The notes: generated from the letters alone by a model not told the origin. Positions 1 to 9,057 are shown, counted from the stretch's first letter. The stretch: 64,000 bases of DNA from Corallococcus silvisoli (GCF_009909145.1 NZ_JAAAPJ010000026.1:1-64000), one strand, 5' to 3'. Program-made: numbers and translations.

Positions 1-22
1 GAGAGTAGGTCGCTGCCGGATT
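1..22 (+). rRNA. rrf: 5S ribosomal RNA, 3' end only
   Basis: The window opens with GAGAGTAGGTCGCTGCCGG, which matches the conserved 3' end of bacterial 5S rRNA (E. coli has GAGAGTAGGGAACTGCCAGG). The rest of the molecule lies left of the window. A strong hairpin follows within 10 bases, as expected at the end of an rrn operon. The exact mature 3' end is uncertain by a few bases. Confidence 0.9.
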
Positions 23-29
23 CTTTTTG

Positions 30-70
30 AAAGCCCCTGGTGCCTCATGGCGCCAGGGGCTTTGTCTTTG
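30..70 (+). terminator. rrn operon intrinsic terminator
   Basis: Bases 30-44 pair with 49-63 in a 15-bp stem (one G.U pair) closed by a TCAT loop. The base of the stem is AAAGCCCC/GGGGCTTT and the 3' side continues into TTTGTCTTTG. It lies directly behind the 5S rRNA end, so it most likely terminates the ribosomal operon. Confidence 0.85.
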
Positions 71-537
71 CGGGCTTCGGATCGCCTGCCGTGAACGCAC
101 GTGTTCGCGTTCGCTCGGCTTCATGCGCTCCTTCCTACAGAATGGCGCGCTGCGTTGTGTTGAGTCGACCTCGCTCGGAGTCCGCTGTCCAGAAGGTTCA
201 GGAGCGTCGGGCAATCTCCTCATGTGGCGGTCCAAGAAGCGCGATTCGCTGGGGGGCGAACTGCCCTCGCGGATACCCCTCGGACTGCTTCGCCTGGCCT
301 CTTGGGGCCGCCTGGGAGGGCCGCGATTGTGATCGGATCGGTGACGTTGGCGCGCCCCGCGAATGAGGGGTGGGTCAGCTCCAGGGCGTCTGGACTCCAA
401 GTTCTCGGATTCCTTGGGGAATCGCGTCATTGTGGATGTTTGACCGCCGTTCCTACTGGATCTAGAGTCATTGCTCCCCCCGGTCTGCGCACCGCCTGCC
501 GCGGTTCGTACTCGCCGGCGCCGGGCAGCCCCGCGAG
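64..537. other. gene-free region between rrn terminator and kinase gene
   Basis: About 470 bases with no convincing gene. Short open frames on both strands lack ribosome-binding sites and recognisable protein character. The only supported element is a sigma-70-like promoter at 440-468. Confidence 0.6.
440..468 (+). promoter_or_regulatory. candidate sigma-70 promoter for the kinase gene
   Basis: TTGACC at 440-445 and TAGAGT at 463-468 are separated by exactly 17 bases. They resemble the -35 and -10 consensus (5/6 and 4/6 matches). The predicted start is about 60 bases upstream of the kinase ATG. Chance occurrence is possible in any intergenic region, but this one is more AT-rich than its surroundings. 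Confidence 0.45.
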
Positions 538-3345
538 ATGAAGAAGCCGACCTTCTTTGGGAAGTACCTGCTCCTCGAGCGCGTCAACGTCGGCGGTATG
601 GCCGAGGTCTTCATCGCGAAGGCCTTTGGCGTCGAGGGCTTCGAGCGCATCCTGGCCATCAAGAAGATCCTCCCGACGATGGCCGAGGATGACGAGTTCA
701 TCACGATGTTCATCGATGAGGCGCGAATCAGCGTTCAGCTGAACCACGCCAACATCGTGCACATCCACGAGCTCGGGAAGCACGAGGACGCGTACTTCAT
801 CGCCATGGAGTACGTGGCGGGCCGCGACGTTCGCACGCTCCTGGAGCGCTATCGCCGTCGCAAGGAGATCATGCCCACCGCACAGGCGGTGTTCATCGTC
901 TCGAAGATGTGTGAGGGCCTGGACTACGCCCACCGCAAGAAGGACGCGCGCGGCCAGGATCTGCACATCATCCACCGCGACGTGTCTCCGCAGAACATCC
1001 TCGTCTCCTACGAAGGCGAGGTGAAGATCATCGACTTTGGCATCGCCAAGGCCGCCAACCGCTCTCAGAAGACCCAGGCCGGCATCCTCAAGGGGAAGTT
1101 CGGCTACATGAGCCCGGAGCAGGTCCGGGGCATGCCCATCGACCGGCGCAGCGACATCTTCGCGGTCGGTGTGCTGCTCTACGAGATGCTCACGGGCGAG
1201 AAGCTCTTCGTGGGCGAGTCGGACTTCTCCACGCTGGAGAAGGTGCGCAACGCGGACATCCCGCTGCCGCGGGAATTCAACCCGAACATCTCCTCGGGCC
1301 TGGAGAAGGTCGTCCTCAAGGCGCTCGCTCGCGAGCCCGAGGACCGCTACCAGTGGGCGTCGGACCTCCAGGAGGACCTGATGCGCTTCCTCCTCGCGGG
1401 GGATGCCATCTACTCGTCGAAGCACCTGTCCGGCTTCATGAAAGAGGCCTTCGCCGAGGACATGCTCCGCGAGGCCGAGAAGATGGAGCGCTATGCCTCC
1501 GTCGAGCGCCCCGACCAGATTGAGCACTCGGGCGTGACGGTCCCGCCGCCTGCGGCGGCGCCGCCGCCCCGCGCGACCGCGCAGAAGAAGTCTCCTGCTC
1601 CCTCGGCGTCGGGCTCTCCCGTGGGCCGCGCCTCCACGGCGCCTGCCCAGCCCGCGCCAGGCTACATCCCGCCGCCCACCGCCGAGGAGCTGGCGGAGAT
1701 GGATGGCGCCGCGGACAAGACGCAGATCGTCGACTCGACGCACACGTTCCGCGCGCCCGAGACCCGCATCGCTGACAGCAGCGTCGTGGTGGATGACAGC
1801 ATCACGGGCCGTTCGGAGAACCCCATCGACCGGGCCGGGCACCACACCAGTGCTTCTCCGTTCGCTCGCGACGATGCGCCGCGCGGCAAGGGCAAGAGTG
1901 GCCCCAAGTCGCAGGTCATCATCGGGGATGAGGGCGGCGAGGCCTATGCCGGCGCGACCATGATCGGTCCGGCTCCAACGGCTCCTCCCTCCCGCGGGCG
2001 TGGGGGATCGGCCGCCCCGGTGCTCGACCCCGAGGAAGAGGAGACGACGGGCAACATCACTCTCCCCGTGGGGTCCCGCCACAACGGGCTCCGCGCCCAG
2101 GCCGCCGACGAGGAGGACCCGGACGGCGCCTACGACGACCAGGGCGACGAGTTCGACCGTGGAGGCGAGGAAGACTACGGGGACGAAGGGCAGCAGGACG
2201 CGGACGAGCCGCCCTATGACGACGAGGCCGACGGCCCGGCGACCATTCCCCAGAAGGCTTCCAAGATGGCGAAGCCGGCCCCGGCCGCCAAGGTCGAGGC
2301 CAAGGCCAAGGCCAAGCCGAAGGCACCGGCAGGGCCGAAGAAGCCGCTTCCCAAGCCCGCCATCATCGGCGCGGCCGTCGCGGTGGCACTGCTCCTCATC
2401 GGGGGCGTCGTGGTGATGGTCCGTGGCTCGTCCACGGGCTCCGTCAACTTCATCGTGAACGCGATGAACGCCACCGTCCTCGTGGACGGGGAGCCGGTGA
2501 TCGCCAATCAGGTCATCGAGTTGTCCGCGGGCCTGCACCAGGTGACGGCCTCCGCTCCCGGCTACCAGCCCGTGAAGCAGCAGGTGGAGGTCGTCGCGGG
2601 GCAGGCGGCGACCCCCATCCTCCTGGGACTGACGGCCACCGCGCCCACTCCCAAGGAGCCCGAGCCCAAGCCGCCGGAGCCGAAACAGCCGGAGCCCCAG
2701 GTTCCCCCCACGACGCCGCCCCCGGTCGTCGACAACACGCCCCCGCCCACGACGCCGGAGCCCCCGCCGCAGAAGCCTGTCGAGCCGCCAGCGCCGAAGA
2801 CGTTCACCGCCGTGTTCGAAGGCCAGGAGGGCGCGGAGATCACGGTCAACGGCAAGTCCCTGGGCAAGCTGCCCGGGGCGAAGCTCGCGGACCTGGAGAT
2901 CGGCAAGAAGTACACCTTCACGGCGAAGCGCTCGGGCTACAAGCCCTTCTCGGGCGACTTCCTGTCCGGCGGTGACACGGAAGTGCGCGTGGCCGTGGAC
3001 ATGGAGGCCGAACCCGCGCCCGAGCCGCCCAAGCCCACGCCGCCGAAGCCGAAGCCGAAGCCTCCCGTCGTCGTCGCGACCCCGAAGCCTCCGCCTCCTC
3101 CCAAGCCCGTGGCGGCCGCCGCGATGGGCAAGTTCGCCTGCAGCACGTCTCCAGCGGGCGCCCAAATCTGGGTGGATGGAAAGAACACGGGTCGGGTCAG
3201 CCCCGTCCCGCTGGGCAATCCGCTGTCGCTCGCCGTGGGCAAGCGCAAGGTCGTCTTCAAGCTCAACGGCAAGTCGACCAAGCCCCAGGTGGTGGTCATC
3301 GAGGCGGAGGGCGTGGCCAAGCTCATCAACGTTCCGGTGAACTGA
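538..3345 (+). CDS. Hanks-type Ser/Thr protein kinase, transmembrane, with PEGA-like tail
   Basis: A 935-residue membrane kinase of the type abundant in myxobacteria. The N-terminal kinase domain (about 8-270) has a Gly-rich loop near 17-25, Lys42 in AIKK, HRDVSPQN at 146-153 with catalytic Asp148, DFG at 166-168, and GYMSPEQ in the activation segment. HRDxS replaces the usual HRDxK. A low-complexity Pro/Ala/acidic linker follows, then one transmembrane helix near 607-629. The outer part carries three PEGA-like beta modules separated by Pro-rich spacers, which suggests extracytoplasmic or cell-wall sensing. The start ATG has only a weak ribosome site. The gene stands alone, between the rrn terminator and the aminomutase pair. 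Substrates cannot be inferred. Confidence 0.93.
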   Translation: MKKPTFFGKYLLLERVNVGGMAEVFIAKAFGVEGFERILAIKKILPTMAEDDEFITMFIDEARISVQLNHANIVHIHELGKHEDAYFIAMEYVAGRDVRTLLERYRRRKEIMPTAQAVFIVSKMCEGLDYAHRKKDARGQDLHIIHRDVSPQNILVSYEGEVKIIDFGIAKAANRSQKTQAGILKGKFGYMSPEQVRGMPIDRRSDIFAVGVLLYEMLTGEKLFVGESDFSTLEKVRNADIPLPREFNPNISSGLEKVVLKALAREPEDRYQWASDLQEDLMRFLLAGDAIYSSKHLSGFMKEAFAEDMLREAEKMERYASVERPDQIEHSGVTVPPPAAAPPPRATAQKKSPAPSASGSPVGRASTAPAQPAPGYIPPPTAEELAEMDGAADKTQIVDSTHTFRAPETRIADSSVVVDDSITGRSENPIDRAGHHTSASPFARDDAPRGKGKSGPKSQVIIGDEGGEAYAGATMIGPAPTAPPSRGRGGSAAPVLDPEEEETTGNITLPVGSRHNGLRAQAADEEDPDGAYDDQGDEFDRGGEEDYGDEGQQDADEPPYDDEADGPATIPQKASKMAKPAPAAKVEAKAKAKPKAPAGPKKPLPKPAIIGAAVAVALLLIGGVVVMVRGSSTGSVNFIVNAMNATVLVDGEPVIANQVIELSAGLHQVTASAPGYQPVKQQVEVVAGQAATPILLGLTATAPTPKEPEPKPPEPKQPEPQVPPTTPPPVVDNTPPPTTPEPPPQKPVEPPAPKTFTAVFEGQEGAEITVNGKSLGKLPGAKLADLEIGKKYTFTAKRSGYKPFSGDFLSGGDTEVRVAVDMEAEPAPEPPKPTPPKPKPKPPVVVATPKPPPPPKPVAAAAMGKFACSTSPAGAQIWVDGKNTGRVSPVPLGNPLSLAVGKRKVVFKLNGKSTKPQVVVIEAEGVAKLINVPVN

Positions 3346-3357
3346 GCGGACGGGCCA

Positions 3358-3376
3358 GAGGGCATCTTGTGCCCTC
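3358..3376 (+). terminator. weak hairpin after kinase gene
   Basis: GAGGGCA (3358-3364) pairs with TGCCCTC (3370-3376) around a TCTTG loop, 13 bases past the kinase stop codon. There is no T-run, so it may be a processing or Rho-assisted end rather than a true intrinsic terminator. Confidence 0.35.
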
Positions 3377-3456
3377 CGAGATTGTTGAGCAGGGATGGCA
3401 GGGGGCGGGCTATGACGCCCCGCCCACGACGCTCCTTACGTTGAGGTGATGTGTCC

Positions 3457-4827
3457 ATGAACACGATGTCCACTCGAGCCAAGCCCGACGCTGGCCCCGC
3501 GCAGCAGCCCTTCACCTATCCACTCCGCAAGGAGTTCGTGGAGCCCGACTGGCGGCGCATCCCCGGCTACAAGGACGTCACCGCGGCGGAGTGGGAGAGC
3601 TCGGTGTGGCAGCGCAAGCACACCGTGAAGAACCTGCGCGAGCTGCGGGCGACGCTCGGGGCGCTGCTGCCCGACGACCTGGCGGCGAGCATGGAGCTGG
3701 ACCAGAAGGAGCGGGCGACGATGTCCATCCTCGTCCCGCCCCAGATGCTCAACACCATGAACCTGGAGGACCTGTGGAGCGACCCGGTCCGCCGGTACAT
3801 GCTCCCGGCGATCGCCGACCGCCGCACCGACTGGCCCAACCACCCGCGCGCCAGCCGTGACAGCCTCCACGAGGCGGACATGTGGGTCGTCGAGGGCCTG
3901 ACGCACCGCTATCCGACCAAGGTGCTGGCGGAGATGCTGCCCACCTGCCCGCAGTACTGCGGCCACTGCACGCGCATGGACCTGGTGGGCAACGACGTCC
4001 CCCAGGTGTCCAAGCACAAGTTCGCGACCGGTCAGAAGGAGCGCTACGAGCAGATGCTGGACTACCTGCGCCGCACGCCCACCGTGCGCGACGTGGTGGT
4101 GTCCGGCGGCGACATCGCGAACCTGCCCATCCAGGCGCTGGAGCCGTTCGTCAGCGCGCTGATGGACATCCCGAACATCCGGGACATCCGCCTGGCCAGC
4201 AAGGGGCTCATGGCCCTGCCGCAGCACTTCCTCCAGGACAGCGTCCTGGCGGGCCTGGACCGGCTGGCGAAGAAGGCCGTGGACCGTGGCGTGGACCTGG
4301 CGCTGCACACGCACGTCAACCACGCGCAGCAGCTCACGCCGCTGGTGGGCAAGGCCGTGCGCAAGCTGCTCGACATGGGCTTCCGCGACGTGCGCAACCA
4401 GGGGGTGTTGCTGCGCGGCGTGAACGACAGTCCCAAGGCGCTGTTGGACCTGTGCTTCACGCTGCTCGACCACGCGAAGATCCTGCCGTACTACTTCTAC
4501 ATGTGCGACATGATCCCCAACAGCGAGCACTGGCGGCTGTCGGTGGCCCAGGCGCAGAAGCTCCAGCACGACATCATGGGGTACATGCCGGGCTTCGCCA
4601 CGCCGCGCATCGTGTGTGACGTGCCGTTCGTGGGCAAGCGGTGGATCCACCAGGTGTCGGAGTACGACCGCGAGCGCGGCATCTCCTACTGGACCAAGAA
4701 CTACCGCACGAGCGTCGAGGCGAACGACGCCGACGCACTTGATCGGAAGTACGAGTACTACGATCCCATCGACACGCTGCCGGAGTCCGGTCAGGCGTGG
4801 TGGCGGGAGCAGCCCAAGGCCGCGTGA
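3457..4827 (+). CDS. KamA-family radical SAM protein (divergent lysine 2,3-aminomutase paralogue)
   Basis: A cytoplasmic radical-SAM enzyme of about 456 residues. The cluster motif CxxxCxxC is intact in TCPQYCGHC (Cys164, 168, 171 from the ATG), and VVVSGGD follows as the SAM-contact segment. The C-terminal PLP-lysine signature of true aminomutases (PGGGGK) is not present; the aligned stretch is DVPFVGK, one residue shorter. PLP binding and aminomutase activity are therefore uncertain. GAGGTG at 3443-3448 is better spaced for ATG 3457 than for the alternative GTG 3451. The stop codon overlaps the start of a second KamA-type gene (TGATG), so the two are translationally coupled. Lysine or glutamate 2,3-aminomutase-like chemistry is a family-level guess. 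Confidence 0.85.
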   Translation: MNTMSTRAKPDAGPAQQPFTYPLRKEFVEPDWRRIPGYKDVTAAEWESSVWQRKHTVKNLRELRATLGALLPDDLAASMELDQKERATMSILVPPQMLNTMNLEDLWSDPVRRYMLPAIADRRTDWPNHPRASRDSLHEADMWVVEGLTHRYPTKVLAEMLPTCPQYCGHCTRMDLVGNDVPQVSKHKFATGQKERYEQMLDYLRRTPTVRDVVVSGGDIANLPIQALEPFVSALMDIPNIRDIRLASKGLMALPQHFLQDSVLAGLDRLAKKAVDRGVDLALHTHVNHAQQLTPLVGKAVRKLLDMGFRDVRNQGVLLRGVNDSPKALLDLCFTLLDHAKILPYYFYMCDMIPNSEHWRLSVAQAQKLQHDIMGYMPGFATPRIVCDVPFVGKRWIHQVSEYDRERGISYWTKNYRTSVEANDADALDRKYEYYDPIDTLPESGQAWWREQPKAA

Positions 4828-6059
4828 TGGATTCCTCCGCGGGCGCGCTGGCGCCCTTGTTCACCCGTCCCTCGCTCAGCGCGGAGGGGCGGGCCCGGTT
4901 GTTTCCCTCCGCGACCGACGCGGAGTGGGGCGACTGGCGCTGGCAGCAGCGGCATTCGGTGCGCAACCTGGAGCAACTGGAGCGCTACGTGCGCCTGACC
5001 CCGGAGGAGCGCGCCGGGGTGCAGGAGACGTCCTCGCTGTTCCGCGTGGGCATCAGCCCCTACTACCTGTCGCTCATCGATCCCGACCACGCGTCGTGCC
5101 CGGTGCGCATGCAGTCCATCCCGGTGCGTGCCGAGGCGCGGGTGCGGCCCGGGGAGCTGGAGGATCCGCTCGGCGAGGACAAGACGCGCCCGGAGGAGTG
5201 CATCATCCATAAGTATCCGGACCGGGTGCTGTTCCTGGCCATCGATACGTGTTCCGTCTACTGCCGGCACTGCACCCGGCGGCGCATCACCAAGGGCGGC
5301 GAGGCGGAGCTCACCAAGGATCAGATGCGCCGGGGCATCGACTATGTGCGCAACCACCCCGAGGTGCGCGACGTGCTCATCTCCGGGGGCGATCCGTTCC
5401 TGCTGAGCGAGGAGCGGCTGGAGTCGCTGCTCGCGCCGCTGAGCGAGATTCCGCACGTGGAGATGATCCGCATCGGGACGCGCGTTCCGGTGGTGCTGCC
5501 CATGCGGGTCACGGATTCGTTGGCGCGCCTGCTGCGCCGCTACGCGCCCGTCTACGTCATCACCCACTTCAACCACCCGAAGGAAGTGACGCCCGAGGCC
5601 CGTGAGGCGTGCGAGCGGTTGGTGGACCATGGCGTGCCGGTGGAGAACCAGGCGGTGCTGATGCGGCAGCTCAACTCGGATGCGCGCATCATCAAGGAGC
5701 TGTCGCACGTGCTCCTGCGCAGCCGCGTGCGTCCGTACTACCTGCACCAGATGGATGTGGCGGAGGGGTGCGAGCATCTGCGCACGCCCATCGCCAAGGG
5801 GTTGGAGATCCTCCAGCAGCTGCGCGGACACACCAGCGGGCTCGCGGTGCCGCACCTCGCCGTGGACCTGCCCGGCGGGGGAGGGAAGGTCACGCTCCAG
5901 CCCGACTACGTCATCGAACGGGGCGAGCGGGAGACGCTGTTCCGCAACTACAAGGGGCAGACGTACGCCTACCCCGAGCCCGAAGAGACGGATTGCTCCT
6001 GCCCGTACGACGAGGTGTGGCAGGCCCGGGCGCGGGAGCTGCGCGCCGCGGGTCGCTGA
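4827..6059 (+). CDS. L-lysine 2,3-aminomutase family protein (KamA/EpmB-like)
   Basis: A 410-residue radical-SAM, PLP-dependent aminomutase. It carries the CxxxCxxC cluster motif in TCSVYCRHC (Cys142, 146, 149), LISGGDP near 185-190, and the PLP-lysine motif PGGGGK (Lys354). These are the hallmarks of enzymes that move an alpha-amino group to the beta position. The substrate could be free lysine, glutamate or a protein lysine; the sequence alone does not decide. The start is the ATG in TGATG overlapping the upstream paralogue's stop, so an in-frame start further upstream inside that gene is not used. The two diverged neighbours suggest a shared pathway, perhaps beta-amino-acid formation, or a heteromeric pair. 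Confidence 0.88.
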   Translation: MDSSAGALAPLFTRPSLSAEGRARLFPSATDAEWGDWRWQQRHSVRNLEQLERYVRLTPEERAGVQETSSLFRVGISPYYLSLIDPDHASCPVRMQSIPVRAEARVRPGELEDPLGEDKTRPEECIIHKYPDRVLFLAIDTCSVYCRHCTRRRITKGGEAELTKDQMRRGIDYVRNHPEVRDVLISGGDPFLLSEERLESLLAPLSEIPHVEMIRIGTRVPVVLPMRVTDSLARLLRRYAPVYVITHFNHPKEVTPEAREACERLVDHGVPVENQAVLMRQLNSDARIIKELSHVLLRSRVRPYYLHQMDVAEGCEHLRTPIAKGLEILQQLRGHTSGLAVPHLAVDLPGGGGKVTLQPDYVIERGERETLFRNYKGQTYAYPEPEETDCSCPYDEVWQARARELRAAGR

Positions 6060-6089
6060 CGGCCCCGAAGTCCTGGCGCGCGCTGGGAG

Positions 6090-6671
6090 CTACTTGCCGC
6101 GCTTGGAGCCCGACTTGGACGCCTTCCGGCCGGGGGCCGAGTGCGGGGTGCCGCCCGTGTCACCGATGTCCACGGCCGGCGCGGTCTCCAGCTTGGAGTC
6201 GACATCGACGACGGGGTCCGCCCCCTCCTCGGCTTCGAGCTCCACGGGGTCCGCGTCGCTGAAGCCCTGCTGGATGTGGACCTCTCCGTCGCCCTTGCGC
6301 TTCTTCGCCTCGGCTTCCTTCTCCGCCTTGGCCTTGTCGTCGAGCCGCTTGGACTCGTTGGCGACGCGCTGGTTGTCCTCGGGCGTCATCCGGGCCGTGT
6401 AGCCCGCGTACTCCTTCGCGGAGACGCCGTGCTTCTCCATGACCTTGGCCGCCTCCTCCTGCTGGGCGCGGATGGACTTGCCGCGGTCCTCGTTGCTCAT
6501 CTCCGACGGTTTGCGGTCGCCGTACTCGGCGTTCACCTTGGCTTGGGCCGCGGCCTCATCTCGCTGGATGGCGGCCACCTTCTCCGGCGTCAGTCCTTCC
6601 TCCTCCGCGAAGGCAGGGGTCGCCAGCACCAGCGACGAGGCAGTGAGCATCAACGAGAGACGGGGGATCAT
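6090..6671 (-). CDS. secreted, highly charged hypothetical protein
   Basis: About 193 residues. A clear signal peptide (MIPRLSLMLTASS...ATPAFA) is followed by a polar, Lys/Glu/Ala-rich helical body. The tail is acidic and then basic (ending KSGSKRGK). No recognised domain. The start at 6671 is supported by GGAG seven bases upstream; an in-frame TTG at 6686 is less likely. It is convergent with the aminomutase pair and has no clear partner. It is probably periplasmic; coiled-coil character is plausible. Function unknown. Confidence 0.75.
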   Translation of the reverse strand: MIPRLSLMLTASSLVLATPAFAEEEGLTPEKVAAIQRDEAAAQAKVNAEYGDRKPSEMSNEDRGKSIRAQQEEAAKVMEKHGVSAKEYAGYTARMTPEDNQRVANESKRLDDKAKAEKEAEAKKRKGDGEVHIQQGFSDADPVELEAEEGADPVVDVDSKLETAPAVDIGDTGGTPHSAPGRKASKSGSKRGK

Positions 6672-6767
6672 GGGGAGGCTCCTCAATCGGACCCATCATA
6701 GGCATGGAGCCCGAGGGGACGCATGGGCGAGCGCCTCCCGGTGGGCGGTTCTTCGCCGCGCGCCAGC

Positions 6768-7106
6768 TCAGGGGGCCTGACAGCGGGTGCAGCCGTCTCC
6801 GGCGCCCGCGCACTGCTCGCGTGCCTTGGCGCAACGCGGCGGCAGGTCGTCGCGGTCCGCGTTCCGGTCCACGAGCCCGCAGAGCCGCTCCGCCGTCGCG
6901 CAGGTCTTCGCGGAGACGTCGCACTGCTCCGCGCAGCTCATGTTGTCTTCCTGCTCGCGTGCCCGGAGCTCGTCGAGGCGCGCCTCGATGCCGTCGATGG
7001 CCGCGTCGTCATCTCCGGCCACCCGCGTGTCCACGTGCTTCGCGCAGCCCGTCAGCGCGAATCCCACCAAGACGAAGAGGGCCATCCACGACCGGGTCGC
7101 TCGCAT
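6768..7106 (-). CDS. small Cys-containing lipoprotein, hypothetical
   Basis: About 112 residues with a lipoprotein signal (hydrophobic segment ending LTGC, Cys21). The mature part has eight regularly spaced cysteines after the lipidated one, including CAEQC and CAGAGDGCTRCQ, suggesting disulfide bonding in the periplasm. No family is recognised. Same strand as the charged secreted protein downstream; the gap of about 100 bases leaves an operon possible. Confidence 0.7.
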   Translation of the reverse strand: MRATRSWMALFVLVGFALTGCAKHVDTRVAGDDDAAIDGIEARLDELRAREQEDNMSCAEQCDVSAKTCATAERLCGLVDRNADRDDLPPRCAKAREQCAGAGDGCTRCQAP

Positions 7107-7230
7107 GCCCTACCCATATGCGCCCGCTCCGGGCCGCGTCCAGTCGCCCACTCCCTCGGCTGGGTTCGGCAATGGAGAACGGGTCCTGGGGAAGTGGGGG
7201 GCGCTCACCGTGGAGGGCGTGGGCCCGGGG

Positions 7231-7779
7231 TCAGCGTCGTTCCGGTGAGCGCATGCGGCGCTCGGGTCTGGGGTCTGGCTCCGGGGGCCGGGTCCAATAC
7301 AGCCAGGCCGTCAGGGCCAGGAGCGCGGCCACGGCCAGCCGGCGCAGCCATTCCTCCCGGGCCCTTCGGGGGGAGTCCGCGTCCGCCTGCGCGGCCTGGG
7401 CCAGCGCGGCCTCCACCTGCGGCCCTGCTTCATGCATCCGCCGGCACAGCTGGGCCACCGGGGCGAGCGCGACCGGAACAGGGGCGGTGTCTCGCTCCAC
7501 GGCCGCGGCCAGCATGCGCTCCCAGGCGGCGGCCTCCTCCGCGCTCTCCGGAGGCCTCGCGGGCTGCCCCGCCTGCCGGGCTAGCTCCACGCCCGCTCGC
7601 AACAGGAGCACCGAGAAGGCGTCGCTCGAAATCCCGTACCAGGTCGCGCACTCCTCGAGCGGGCGGCGCTCCACGAGCCGGCGGACCAGCACGGCGGACG
7701 CGCGGGGCTCCAACTCGCGCAGGGCCGCGACCAGGGCCTCGGGGGGGAGGCGGGCGGCATCGGGGACGGAGGGGGTCAT
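7231..7779 (-). CDS. sigma-70 region-4-like HTH protein with C-terminal transmembrane helix
   Basis: About 182 residues. The first third resembles a sigma region 4 or RsbR-type helix-turn-helix layout: a LEPRASAVLVRRL helix, then LEECATWYGIS and a RAGVELARQ recognition-like helix. A single hydrophobic segment (LAVAALLALTAWLYW) near residues 155-170 is followed by a short Arg-rich tail. It would be a membrane-tethered cytoplasmic protein. GGAG seven bases before ATG 7779 favours that start over ATG 7791. It is divergent from the SpoIID-like gene. Its role is unknown; a regulatory role is inference only. Confidence 0.7.
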   Translation of the reverse strand: MTPSVPDAARLPPEALVAALRELEPRASAVLVRRLVERRPLEECATWYGISSDAFSVLLLRAGVELARQAGQPARPPESAEEAAAWERMLAAAVERDTAPVPVALAPVAQLCRRMHEAGPQVEAALAQAAQADADSPRRAREEWLRRLAVAALLALTAWLYWTRPPEPDPRPERRMRSPERR

Positions 7780-7896
7780 TCGGGGCTCCATTTTGCGCCA
7801 TCCGCCGGGGGATTTCGCGGCCTCATCCGCCCCGGCGCGTCCGGGCCCCCGGCCGATTTCTTGAGGCGGATCGCCCCGCCCCTAGACTGTTCAACC

Positions 7897-9003
7897 ATGT
7901 TGCAACGTGTGGCATTGCTGCTGCTCCTGCTCGTGTCGTCGCGGGCGTCCGCCGTGGAGACGATGCGCATTGCCATGGACGACCCCGGAGACGAGGTGCG
8001 CGTCAGCGGGCGCGGCCTGGGCTTCGGACCCGATGCCGAAGACGGTGCCTTCGTCGCCATCACCGCCGGTCAGGCCCAGGTGCGCCGCCGCAATGGGCGG
8101 CTGGAGGTCAACGGGGCCCCCGTCATTGGCGACGCCATCCGCTTCCGAGGCGGCATGGAGGCCTCCGACGCGGGCGGGCCCGGCAACGAGCCCCTCAAGG
8201 CCGGCAGCGCGCAGGTCCGCGGCGACGTCGTCGTGCGCCTCTACCGGGACAGCCTCCAGCTCATCAACGTCATCCCGCTGGAGGACTACCTCGCCGCCGT
8301 GCTGGGCAGCGAGATGCCCGTGTCGTTTCCCCTGGAGGCGCTCAAGGCCCAGGCCGTCGCCGCGCGCACTTACGCGCTCCAGAAGAAGCTGGACTCCTAC
8401 GGCGCCGCCTTCCACATGGGCAGCAGCGTGCTCCACCAGGTGTACGGCGGGGTGAACCGCGAGGACGCCAAGACGCGCGCCGCCGTCGAGGCCACCCGCG
8501 GCGAGGTGCTGACGTACGACCTGGCGCCCATCGAGGCGTACTTCCACGCCTCCTGCGGCGGCCACACGGAGTCCGGCCAGGACGCCCTGCAGCGGAACCT
8601 GCCGTACCTCAGGCCCGTCGACTGCCCGTGCGGAAAGCTGCCCGCCAGCCGCTGGTCCGCGACCCTCTCCGAAGCCGAGCTGCGCAAGGCCCTGAAGTCC
8701 TCCCCGGAGGGGCTGCGCGTCACCGGCCGCACGTCCACGCACCGGGTGACCCGCGTGACGCTGAAGGACGGCACCGTGGTGGACGGCGTGCTGTTCCGGC
8801 GGAAGCTGGGCTACACGCGCCTCAAGAGCCTGGACTTCGACGTGGAGGCGTCCGGCAAGGACTATGTGTTCACCGGCCGTGGGTTCGGCCATGGCGCGGG
8901 CCTGTGTCAGTGGGGCGCCAAGGCCTTCGCGGACCAGGGCCGGACGTACCGGGAAATCCTCTCCCACTACTACCCGGGCGCCGAGTTCCAGCAGCTCTAC
9001 TGA
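7897..9003 (+). CDS. SpoIID/LytB domain protein
   Basis: About 368 residues with a signal peptide (MLQRVALLLLLLVSSRASA). The SpoIID/LytB domain covers most of the mature protein. It includes NVIPLEDYLAAVLGSEMP, the Gln-Ala-Val-Ala-Ala-Arg-Thr-Tyr helix, FHASCGGHTE and the C-terminal GRGFGHGAGLCQWGA with YYPGAE. SpoIID-type proteins are lytic transglycosylases acting on denuded glycan strands, and related proteins occur in non-sporulating Gram-negatives and in myxobacteria. The ATG at 7897 is chosen because it begins the signal peptide; an in-frame TTG at 7861 would mask it. It sits 54 bases upstream of queA. Confidence 0.9.
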   Translation: MLQRVALLLLLLVSSRASAVETMRIAMDDPGDEVRVSGRGLGFGPDAEDGAFVAITAGQAQVRRRNGRLEVNGAPVIGDAIRFRGGMEASDAGGPGNEPLKAGSAQVRGDVVVRLYRDSLQLINVIPLEDYLAAVLGSEMPVSFPLEALKAQAVAARTYALQKKLDSYGAAFHMGSSVLHQVYGGVNREDAKTRAAVEATRGEVLTYDLAPIEAYFHASCGGHTESGQDALQRNLPYLRPVDCPCGKLPASRWSATLSEAELRKALKSSPEGLRVTGRTSTHRVTRVTLKDGTVVDGVLFRRKLGYTRLKSLDFDVEASGKDYVFTGRGFGHGAGLCQWGAKAFADQGRTYREILSHYYPGAEFQQLY

Positions 9004-9057
9004 CCGCTCTGGATGGGTTCCCCAGGCGGCGCGGGGGCTGCTACAAGCGCTGACCCC

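Noticed and set aside
427..3165. 912-residue open frame opposite the kinase
   Set aside because: It is the antisense of a GC-rich gene; the product is Arg/His/Leu-rich low complexity and has no ribosome site.
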